Below are positions 33,648 to 40,707 of a stretch of DNA of 64,000 bases, one piece after another. The position numbers and the translations under genes were made by a program. Source of the DNA: Chromohalobacter canadensis (GTDB lineage Bacteria; Pseudomonadota; Gammaproteobacteria; Pseudomonadales; Halomonadaceae); contig NZ_JAJQJH010000006.1 of NCBI RefSeq assembly GCF_029544075.1, forward strand, positions 1 to 64,000, given 5' to 3'. The stretch's first letter is position 1, and each line of letters starts with the position of its first letter. The notes beneath the pieces were generated by a model, which ran no database searches, had not been told where the DNA came from, and was given only the letters and a program-made list of their open reading frames with translations.

Positions 33648-34949
33648 ATGAAGGTTTTGATCATCGGCGGCGGTGGCCGCGAGCACGCACTCGCCTGGAA
33701 GGCGGCCCAATCCCCACGTGTCGACGCCGTTTTCGTGGCGCCGGGCAACGCCGGCACGGCGCGCGAGTCAAAACTCACCAACGTGGATATCGCCGCCACG
33801 GACATTGCCGGCCTGGAGGCGTTCGCGCGTGACAATGGCGTGGAGCTGACCATTGTCGGTCCCGAGGCACCGCTGGTCGAAGGCGTGGTTGATCGTTTCC
33901 GGGCGGCGGAGCTGGCGATCTTCGGTCCGACCCAGGCCGCTGCCCAATTGGAAGGTTCCAAGGCCTTTGCCAAGGATTTTCTCGCCCGCCATGCGATCCC
34001 CACCGCGGACTACGCCACTTTCAGCGAGGTTGAACCGGCGCTGGCCTATGTGCGCGAGCAGGGCGCCCCGATCGTCATCAAGGCCGACGGGCTTGCCGCC
34101 GGCAAGGGAGTGATCGTGGCCATGACGCTGGAGGAAGCCGACGCGGCGGTGCGTGACATTCTAGCCGGTAATGCCTTCGGCGATGCCGGCGCGCGGGTAG
34201 TGATCGAAGAATTTCTAGAAGGCGAGGAGGCTAGCTTCATCGTCATGGTGGATGGTGAACATGTGCTCCCCATGGCCACCAGTCAGGACCACAAGCGTGC
34301 CGGCGATGGCGATACTGGCCCCAATACCGGCGGCATGGGCGCCTATTCGCCGGCGCCTGTCGTCACTCCGGCGGTCGAGCAGCGCATCATGGATGAGGTC
34401 ATCCTGCCAACCGTACGTGGCATGGCGGCCGAAGGACGGCCCTACACCGGTTTTCTGTATGCCGGGCTGATGATTTCGCCACAAGGCGCGCCCAAGGTGA
34501 TCGAGTACAACTGCCGGTTCGGCGACCCGGAAACCCAGCCCATTCTGTTGCGCTTGAAGTCGGACCTGGTGGCGCTGTGCCTGGCAGCGACCCAAGGGCA
34601 GCTCGCGGCCCAGCAATGCGATTGGGACACTCGCGCGGCAGTAGGCGTGGTCATGGCGGCTGGTGGCTATCCCGGCGACTATCGCAAGGGCGATGTCATA
34701 GAAGGCTTGGACGGGGCCGAGGCCGTAGGCTGCAAGGTGTTCCACGCCGGTACTGCCATGCGCGACGATGGGCGGGTCGTGACCAGTGGTGGCCGCGTAC
34801 TATGTGTCACGGCCTTGGGAGCACGCGTCACGGTGGCGCGCGAGCATGCCTACGAAGGGGTGGCGGCGATCGACTGGCAAGAGGCATTGTACCGCCGTGA
34901 CATCGCCCATCGCGCGGTGGCCCGTGAGCGCGATGACGCCAACGCATGA
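33648..34949 (+). CDS. purD: phosphoribosylamine-glycine ligase (GAR synthetase)
   Basis: ATP-grasp enzyme for the second step of de novo purine synthesis. The 433-aa protein has the expected N-terminal MKVLIIGGGGREHALAWK, the ATP-grasp core with KADGLAAGKGV, and the metal-binding EYNCRFGDPETQ near the end of the core. It is not adjacent to purH, its partner in many gammaproteobacteria. Upstream TAAT-containing sequence could be a -10 box, but no PurR operator was recognised. Confidence 0.96.
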   Translation: MKVLIIGGGGREHALAWKAAQSPRVDAVFVAPGNAGTARESKLTNVDIAATDIAGLEAFARDNGVELTIVGPEAPLVEGVVDRFRAAELAIFGPTQAAAQLEGSKAFAKDFLARHAIPTADYATFSEVEPALAYVREQGAPIVIKADGLAAGKGVIVAMTLEEADAAVRDILAGNAFGDAGARVVIEEFLEGEEASFIVMVDGEHVLPMATSQDHKRAGDGDTGPNTGGMGAYSPAPVVTPAVEQRIMDEVILPTVRGMAAEGRPYTGFLYAGLMISPQGAPKVIEYNCRFGDPETQPILLRLKSDLVALCLAATQGQLAAQQCDWDTRAAVGVVMAAGGYPGDYRKGDVIEGLDGAEAVGCKVFHAGTAMRDDGRVVTSGGRVLCVTALGARVTVAREHAYEGVAAIDWQEALYRRDIAHRAVARERDDANA

Positions 34950-35087
34950 GGCGTTCGGTATGCCGCTCTACCAACGATAAGCGACGAGCAGGGTAATACG
35001 ACATGGAAGCTGTACGATCGAGCAGTGCCGAGCGCGCGGCCAGCATGCGCCGAATGTCGAGAGCTTCGCGAATCGGAGAGATGCGCC

Positions 35088-35960
35088 ATGTCGCGTGAGT
35101 ACCCGATCATCGCGGTAACCGGTTCCTCCGGAGCCGGCACCACGACCGTCAAGCGCACATTCGAGCGGATGTTCGCGCGCGAGGACATTCATGCGGCGTT
35201 TGTCGACGGCGATGCCTTTCATCGTTATACACGCGATGAGCTGGCGCGCATCTTCGAGGAGGAGCCTAGCCGCAAGTCCGAACTCTCGCATTTTGCGGTG
35301 GAAGCCAACCTGCTCGATCGTCTTGAGGGCTTGTTTCAGGAATACGGCGACCTAGGCATGGGCATGCATCGTCATTATATTCATGCCGAGGACAAGCGGC
35401 ATATCGAGGCCGGGTATCAGGTGGGCACGTTCACCGAGTGGGAGCCGGTGCCCGGCGGCACCGACCTGCTATTTTACGAAGGTCTGCATGGTGGGCTGGT
35501 GACGCATGAATACGATATCGCCAAGCATGTCGATCTACTGGTCGGCGTAGCGCCGACGATGAATCTCGAGTGGATCCAGAAGATTCACCGTGACACCAAT
35601 CTGCGTGGTCATTCCCAGGAGTCGGTGATCGATACCATTCTGGGGCGCATGCACGACTATGTGCGCTATATTCAGCCGCAGTTCTCGCGTAGCCACATCA
35701 ACTTTCAGCGTGTGCCGACGGTGGATACGTCTAACCCTTTTGAGGTGCAGGACATTCCCACCGATGCCGAGTCCATGGTGGTTATTCGCTTTCGCGACCC
35801 GCATTCGGTGGATTTTCCGTATCTACTGACCATGATTCGCGACTCCTTCATGACGCGCCCACATACCTTGGTCGTACCAGGCGCGCGCATGTCGCTGGCC
35901 ATGGATTTGATTCTGGCGCCGCTGGTGACGCAGTTGTTGGATCAGCGCCGCTTCCGCTAG
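35088..35960 (+). CDS. prkB: phosphoribulokinase family protein (PrkB-like)
   Basis: A 290-aa P-loop kinase of the proteobacterial phosphoribulokinase family (E. coli PrkB type, about the same length). The P-loop is GSSGAGTTT at residues 12-20, and FVDGDAFHRY and FYEGLHGG follow. In autotrophs the enzyme makes ribulose 1,5-bisphosphate. No RuBisCO or other Calvin-cycle gene is present here, so the physiological substrate is uncertain. Start ATG follows GGAGAG (spacing 7). Neighbours purD and a HIT gene suggest a link to nucleotide or phosphoribosyl metabolism only weakly. Confidence 0.9.
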   Translation: MSREYPIIAVTGSSGAGTTTVKRTFERMFAREDIHAAFVDGDAFHRYTRDELARIFEEEPSRKSELSHFAVEANLLDRLEGLFQEYGDLGMGMHRHYIHAEDKRHIEAGYQVGTFTEWEPVPGGTDLLFYEGLHGGLVTHEYDIAKHVDLLVGVAPTMNLEWIQKIHRDTNLRGHSQESVIDTILGRMHDYVRYIQPQFSRSHINFQRVPTVDTSNPFEVQDIPTDAESMVVIRFRDPHSVDFPYLLTMIRDSFMTRPHTLVVPGARMSLAMDLILAPLVTQLLDQRRFR

Positions 35961-35996
35961 GGAGCTGTGTCTACATCGATACGAAGAGGAAGGCTC

Positions 35997-36338
35997 ATGG
36001 ATTGTCTGTTCTGCAAAATGGTCGACCGCGATATCGAGCCGGATATCGCCTACGAGGATGATCACGTATTGGCGTTTCACGACGTCAATCCTCAGGCACC
36101 CACGCATATTCTGATCATCCCCAAGAAGCACATCGCCACGCTCAACGATATCGAAGAGGGCGATCTGGCGTTGGTCGGGCGGTTACAGCATACCGCCGCA
36201 CGCTTGGCGCGGGATCTCGGTTTTGCCGAGGACGGTTATCGCGTGGTGATGAATTGCAATGACCATGGCGGCCAGTCGGTCTATCATGTGCATATGCATT
36301 TGATGGGCGGTCGTCGCTTCACTTGGCCAGCGGGCTGA
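35997..36338 (+). CDS. hinT: HIT-family protein (HinT-like purine nucleoside phosphoramidase)
   Basis: A 113-aa histidine-triad protein with the N-terminal zinc-like CLFCKMV pair, the HILIIPKKHI block and the catalytic triad HVHMHLMGGR. It hydrolyses adenosine 5'-phosphoramidates. Start ATG 35997 follows AGAGGAAGG; a start ten codons earlier lacks a ribosome binding site. It lies between prkB and coq7 on the same strand. Confidence 0.92.
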   Translation: MDCLFCKMVDRDIEPDIAYEDDHVLAFHDVNPQAPTHILIIPKKHIATLNDIEEGDLALVGRLQHTAARLARDLGFAEDGYRVVMNCNDHGGQSVYHVHMHLMGGRRFTWPAG

Positions 36339-36393
36339 CCGTAACGCGCCAGCATCTTGCGCGTTTCTTCCCAGCGATGGACGCATCGATGCT

Positions 36394-36424
36394 ACCGGGC
36401 CGCTCGCACCTCGAGTGGCCCGGT
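36394..36424 (+). promoter_or_regulatory. 13-bp hairpin between hinT and coq7
   Basis: ACCGGGCCGCTCG and CGAGTGGCCCGGT pair over 13 bp (one G.U) with a CACCT loop, about 52 nt before the coq7 start. No T run follows, so it may be a processing or translation-control element, or a weak terminator for hinT. Confidence 0.5.
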
Positions 36425-36475
36425 TCACGATGGGCGCGCTTTCCACACTCCGCTTCGTTGCATGGAGACTCCTAC

Positions 36476-37117
36476 ATGTCCCGTCAGCTATCCCGCACCG
36501 ATAACTTGATCCAGCAGTTCGATACCATCCTGCGCACGCTGGTGCCGCACGCCGCCAGCGCTTCACGTGCCAACCCCGCCGTGGGCACGCAGGATGCCGA
36601 CATGACCGACGCCGAGCGTCGCCATGCTGCGGGGCTGATGCGCATCAATCATACCGGTGAGGTGTGCGCTCAGGCGCTCTATCAGGGCCAGGGGGCAACC
36701 GCCAAGCTGCATGAGACGCGCGAGCAAATGGAGCGGGCGGCGGCCGAGGAAATCGATCATCTTGCCTGGTGCGATGAACGCCTGCGCGAGCTCAATGACC
36801 GGACCAGCTATCTCAACCCGGCGTTCTACGCGGCGTCTTTCGGCATGGGCGCGTTGGCCGGCAAGCTGGGTGACAACATCAGCCTGGGATTCGTCGCTGC
36901 CACCGAAGAACAAGTCGGCCGTCATCTCGATGATCACATGCACAAGCTGCCGGTGGGCGATCGCCGCTCGCGAGCGATACTCGAGCAGGTGCGCACCGAC
37001 GAGGCGCACCACGAACGCTGGGCGCTGGAGGCGGGTGGCTCGCGCTTTCCTGCTCCTCTCAAGTTCGGCATGCGGATGATGTCGCAGGTGATGACCCGAT
37101 CAGTTTATAAGCTATAA
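36476..37117 (+). CDS. coq7: 2-polyprenyl-3-methyl-6-methoxy-1,4-benzoquinone monooxygenase
   Basis: A di-iron hydroxylase that adds a ring hydroxyl in ubiquinone synthesis, functionally replacing the flavoenzyme UbiF of E. coli. The 213-aa protein is a ferritin-like four-helix bundle with iron ligands in RINHTGEVCA (Glu), EEIDHLAW (ExxH), ATEEQVGRH (Glu) and RTDEAHHERW (ExxH). It associates with the inner face of the membrane. The start ATG 36476 is set by the conserved beginning of the family; an upstream frame includes the hairpin region and is not used. Followed by a bidirectional terminator. Confidence 0.94.
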   Translation: MSRQLSRTDNLIQQFDTILRTLVPHAASASRANPAVGTQDADMTDAERRHAAGLMRINHTGEVCAQALYQGQGATAKLHETREQMERAAAEEIDHLAWCDERLRELNDRTSYLNPAFYAASFGMGALAGKLGDNISLGFVAATEEQVGRHLDDHMHKLPVGDRRSRAILEQVRTDEAHHERWALEAGGSRFPAPLKFGMRMMSQVMTRSVYKL

Positions 37118-37146
37118 GCTCAACGCCGGAAGCTAGAAGACGTCCC

Positions 37147-37191
37147 AAAAAGAGCCCCCATCCGGGTCAGGCCAAGGTGGGGGCGCTTTTT
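37147..37191. terminator. bidirectional terminator between coq7 and speD
   Basis: AAAAAG-A-GCCCCCA on the left pairs with TGGGGGC-G-CTTTTT on the right. The structure gives a T run to transcripts from both directions, as expected between convergent genes. Confidence 0.9.
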
Positions 37192-37239
37192 ATTGCAGCT
37201 TCAAACTGACGGCTCAGGGCTTAGCCGCGAAACGGTAGG

Positions 37240-38034
37240 TCAGTCGAGGTTGCGGGAATAGAAGATTTCCAGCATTTCCTTACGTAGCCGATCCTCGATA
37301 TTGCGGGCTTCTTCGAAGGTGAGGTCGCGGCGCGTGCTGCCGAACAGATAGTTGTCGAGTTCGAAGTCTTTCAGCAACATCTTGGTGTGGAACATGTTCT
37401 CCTGATAGACGTTGACGTCGACCATCTGATACGCGCGCTTGGTGTCTTCCGCCAGGTAGTCCTGGATGGAGGTGATGTCATGATCGATGAACAGTTTGCG
37501 GCCGTCGACGTCGCGCGTGAAGCCGCGCACGCGATAATCCGTGGTCACGATGTCGGAATCGAAACTATGGATGAGATAGTTCAGCGCCTTGAGCGGGCTG
37601 ATCATGCCGCAGGTGGACACATCGATGTCCAGTCGAAAGGTGCTGATGCCGTTGTCCGGATGCGACTCCGGATAGGTATGCACCGTGACGTGACTCTTGT
37701 CGAGATGCCCGAGTACGGTTTCGGGTAACGGCCCCGGGCCCGGCTCGATATGCTCGGGATCGTGCTCATCGAGTTCGTGCTCGGCGATGAGGATGGTCAC
37801 GCTGGCACCGTGTGGCTCGTAATCCTGGCGCGAGATGTTGAGCACGTGCGCACCGATGATATTGGTGACGTCCTTGAGTATCTGTGTCAGGCGTTCGGCG
37901 TTGTAAAGCTCGTCGATGTAATCGATGTAAGCCTTGCGCTGCTCTTCCGTCTTGGCATAGCAGATATCATAGATATTGAAGCTCAGCGAGCTGGTCAGGT
38001 TGTTGAACCCGTGGAGTCGGAGATTATCGGTCAC
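37240..38034 (-). CDS. speD: S-adenosylmethionine decarboxylase proenzyme
   Basis: Makes decarboxylated SAM, the aminopropyl donor for spermidine. The 264-aa length equals that of the E. coli proenzyme (class 1A, long bacterial form). Self-cleavage occurs at the Ser in [12 protein letters not shown] (about residue 113), which becomes the pyruvoyl cofactor. The conserved Cys in [12 protein letters not shown] is present. The start codon is GTG, preceded by GGGAGG. No speE lies beside it. Confidence 0.95.
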   Translation of the reverse strand: MTDNLRLHGFNNLTSSLSFNIYDICYAKTEEQRKAYIDYIDELYNAERLTQILKDVTNIIGAHVLNISRQDYEPHGASVTILIAEHELDEHDPEHIEPGPGPLPETVLGHLDKSHVTVHTYPESHPDNGISTFRLDIDVSTCGMISPLKALNYLIHSFDSDIVTTDYRVRGFTRDVDGRKLFIDHDITSIQDYLAEDTKRAYQMVDVNVYQENMFHTKMLLKDFELDNYLFGSTRRDLTFEEARNIEDRLRKEMLEIFYSRNLD

Positions 38035-38218
38035 GTCCGAGCCTCCCAGTTGGCAGGTTGGTACTGAACCCGACGAACAGGCGCCGGAACCCGAGCAGAT
38101 GCGTATGAAGGAAGGCGCGTATTATGCACATCCGCCGTGACCGGCGCATCTGTCGATTGCAAAATCTTCCACGCCGCCATGCTCACCACTTCGCCATGCA
38201 CGAGCTGCACCGGGCATT

Positions 38219-38644
38219 TCATGCCTCAACGTCGGCGATCTCGTAGGAGTGCGTCATCTCGACGCCGCCGCGCGCGAGCATGATGGACGCGCTGCAATAC
38301 TTATCGGCGGAGAGTTCCACCGCGCGTTTGACCTGGGCTTCCTTGAGGCCGTGCCCCGTCACTTTGAAATGCACATGGATTTTGGTGAACACAGAGGGCG
38401 TGCCCTCGGCGCGTTCGGCCTCGACGCTCGCCACGCAGTCGGTCACGGAGGCACGCGCCTTTTCGAGAATCTGCATGACGTCGAACGAGGTGCAGCCGCC
38501 CAGGCCCATGAGCATCATTTCCATGGGGCGTGCACCGGTGTTGCGACCGCCGTGCTCGGGGTTGCCATCGATAACCACACTATGGCCACTGCCGGCCTCG
38601 GCGATGAACTGACGGCCATCGGTCCACTTGATGCTGGCTTTCAT
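38219..38644 (-). CDS. yhfA: OsmC family protein, YhfA-like
   Basis: A 141-aa OsmC/Ohr-fold protein. The two conserved Cys are in GLGGCTSFDV (about residue 51) and DKYCSAS (about 116), the arrangement expected of thiol peroxidases that reduce organic hydroperoxides. Sequence is closer to the YhfA group (PMEMMLMGLGGC) than to Ohr. In E. coli yhfA lies beside crp, and in Pseudomonas the homologue lies between vfr and speD. Here speD follows, but no crp/vfr is present upstream. Confidence 0.9.
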   Translation of the reverse strand: MKASIKWTDGRQFIAEAGSGHSVVIDGNPEHGGRNTGARPMEMMLMGLGGCTSFDVMQILEKARASVTDCVASVEAERAEGTPSVFTKIHVHFKVTGHGLKEAQVKRAVELSADKYCSASIMLARGGVEMTHSYEIADVEA

Positions 38645-38796
38645 GGGCTGGAATTCCTCATCTGTCTGCGTGTGCCACGCGCCTGGAGCGTGGCCTGAAA
38701 ACGTTGCATGGTAACGGGATTGGTGTGTCTGTGTCGCCTCTCGCCGCGAGCGCAGCGATGGTCATTCACTCAATGTGGGGATGCCTGCGGCCGATC

Positions 38797-39465
38797 TCAA
38801 ATGCCGCGCAGATGGGCGTCCAGCGCCTCGAGGCGCTCGGGGGTGCCAACATCAACCCAGCCACCGCGATGATGAGTGCCGCCGGTACGCCCTGCCGTGA
38901 TCGCCTCACGGAGCAGGGGCGCCAGCTTGGCGGGCGAGTCGTCAGGCAGTGAGGCGACGAGCGCGGGGTCGAGTATCGCCAGCCCCGCGTAGGTCAGCCG
39001 GGGCGTGCTTTCGAGCCGCACGCGTCCCGCATCGTCGAGGGCAAAGTCGCCCTCGGCGTGATGGTCGGGATTGTCGACCAGTATCAGATGTGCGAGGTCG
39101 CCCTTTAGCTCGGGAAGCGTTTCTAGAGCGACATCGCACCAGACGTCGCCGTTGATGAGGAGAAAGGGCGCGTCGCCCAACAGGGGCAGTGCGTGGCGAA
39201 TGCCGCCTGCCGTCTCGAGGGGCGTCGCTTCGTGGCTGAAGGCGAGCGATACACCGAAGCGTTGGCCGTCGCCGAGCGCCTCGACGATCTGCTCGGCGCG
39301 GTAGCTGACGTTGATCACGACGTCGGTGATGCCCGCTGCCGCCAGACGCTCAAGATGGTGCACGATCAACGGCTTGTCGGCGACCGGCAGCAGCGGTTTG
39401 GGACAATGATCGGTGAGGGGACGCATTCGCGTACCTAGGCCAGCGGCGAGGATCATGGCCTTCAT
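38797..39465 (-). CDS. murU: N-acetylmuramate alpha-1-phosphate uridylyltransferase
   Basis: Converts MurNAc-1-phosphate and UTP into UDP-MurNAc in peptidoglycan recycling. The 222-aa nucleotidyltransferase has the signature MILAAGLGTRMRPLT and a Lys in PKPLLPVADKP, the metal Asp in LINGDVWCD, and a C-terminal GGWVDVGTPERL. It overlaps the end of amgK by 4 nt (ATGA), matching the amgK-murU pair of Pseudomonas, where this route bypasses the fosfomycin target MurA. Confidence 0.92.
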   Translation of the reverse strand: MKAMILAAGLGTRMRPLTDHCPKPLLPVADKPLIVHHLERLAAAGITDVVINVSYRAEQIVEALGDGQRFGVSLAFSHEATPLETAGGIRHALPLLGDAPFLLINGDVWCDVALETLPELKGDLAHLILVDNPDHHAEGDFALDDAGRVRLESTPRLTYAGLAILDPALVASLPDDSPAKLAPLLREAITAGRTGGTHHRGGWVDVGTPERLEALDAHLRGI

Positions 39466-40493
39466 GAAATACGCTCCTCCAGGGGATGGTCGATGCCTCG
39501 GTGGTCAAGTTCGCGGCACAGCGCGGGGGTGAAGGTGGTGTCTATCCAGGTGAGAAATTCGCCGTACGCGGGTACTGCCGCGAGCCCTTGCCGCAGATGC
39601 GTCAGGAAGTGCGGCAGACGCTCCAGATAGCGCGGCTTGGCGTCGCGCAACGTCAGGCGACAGAAAATCCCCAGCACCTTGAGCGAGCGCTGCACACCCA
39701 TGGCCTCGACCTGGCGATAAAAGATGGCGGCGTCGATGGGTGGCAGTCGCCCATCCTCCTGTGCGCGTCGGCGGAAATTCTCGATGAAGTCGGCCATGCG
39801 CTCTTGTGGCCACAAGCGATAGCGTCCGCGGAGCAGCGATACCAGGTCGTAGCTGATCGGTCCGTTGACCGCATCCTGGAAGTCAATGAGCCACAGTGTG
39901 TCCTCGTGCAGCATCAGGTTCATGGCATCGAAGTCGCGGTGAACGGCGACCCGGGGTTGAACGAGGGCGCTGTCGATGAGTGACTCGCGCAGAGCGGGCC
40001 AACTGGGCGGTGCGGGAAGGTCGAGAAGCTTCGTGAGACACCACTCGGGGAACAGGTCCAGTTCACGCGCTAGCAGGGCATGGTCATACTCGGGCAGGCC
40101 GCTGCAGGGTGCTTGGCGCTGCAGGCATTGCAGTAGATGTAGGGCACGTTCAAACCAGGTGAGGGCATCGGTATCGCTCCCCAAGTGACGATGCATGACG
40201 TCGTCGCCCAAATCCTCAAGCTCGACGAAGCCGGCCTCGAGATCGATGGCATACAGGGCAGGAACCGGTAGCCGGGCCGCACGCCAGGCGCGGGCGATAT
40301 CCACGAACGCTTGGCTGTTCTCGTGCTCGGGTGGGGCATCCATCAGTACGCGCTGGGTCCCGTCGGGCAGACGGAAACGGTAGTAATGGCGGAAGCTGGC
40401 ATCGCCGGCGACGTCTTCCAGCGGGCAGGCGTCGACGGGCAGGGCGTGTTGCCGGGCGATCCAGCGTTGCAGGGTTTCCGAGCGCTCGTTCAT
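39462..40493 (-). CDS. amgK: N-acetylmuramate/N-acetylglucosamine anomeric kinase
   Basis: Phosphorylates the anomeric OH of MurNAc or GlcNAc for the next enzyme, MurU. The 343-aa protein has an aminoglycoside-phosphotransferase (APH) fold. The catalytic loop is VAVHRDFDAMNLML (Asp base) and the metal-binding segment is LIDFQDAVNGP. Start ATG 40493 follows GAGGAG (spacing 6). The gene diverges from lptD across 214 bp, the same arrangement as in Pseudomonas. Confidence 0.92.
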   Translation of the reverse strand: MNERSETLQRWIARQHALPVDACPLEDVAGDASFRHYYRFRLPDGTQRVLMDAPPEHENSQAFVDIARAWRAARLPVPALYAIDLEAGFVELEDLGDDVMHRHLGSDTDALTWFERALHLLQCLQRQAPCSGLPEYDHALLARELDLFPEWCLTKLLDLPAPPSWPALRESLIDSALVQPRVAVHRDFDAMNLMLHEDTLWLIDFQDAVNGPISYDLVSLLRGRYRLWPQERMADFIENFRRRAQEDGRLPPIDAAIFYRQVEAMGVQRSLKVLGIFCRLTLRDAKPRYLERLPHFLTHLRQGLAAVPAYGEFLTWIDTTFTPALCRELDHRGIDHPLEERIS

Positions 40494-40669
40494 GCAGGCT
40501 CCTCGTGGGTTGCGTGTTGACGGGCCTGGTTCGCCGCCGCATGCTGGGCGTCGATTCCCTGGCGCGTCCTTCACTCGTCGCGCATCGCCGACGCTCATGG
40601 CGCCGCGTGATACGTCTGCGCGCCGCACTTGGTGTGTCTTCGCAAGGCAGACGCACGCGACAGGGGCTG

Positions 40670-40675
40670 TATAAT
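40670..40675 (+). promoter_or_regulatory. -10 box of the lptD-surA operon
   Basis: A perfect TATAAT, 32 bp before the lptD ATG, in the amgK/lptD divergent region. The -35 is not clear, so an activator or alternative sigma may contribute. The ATG at 40708 follows AGAGGA. Confidence 0.5.
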
Positions 40676-40707
40676 ACCGATTCCACTCGGCAAGGACACA
40701 GAGGACC

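Noticed and set aside
37118-37239. Small RNA gene between coq7 and speD
   Set aside because: The only structure is the bidirectional terminator; no promoter pointing into it was seen.
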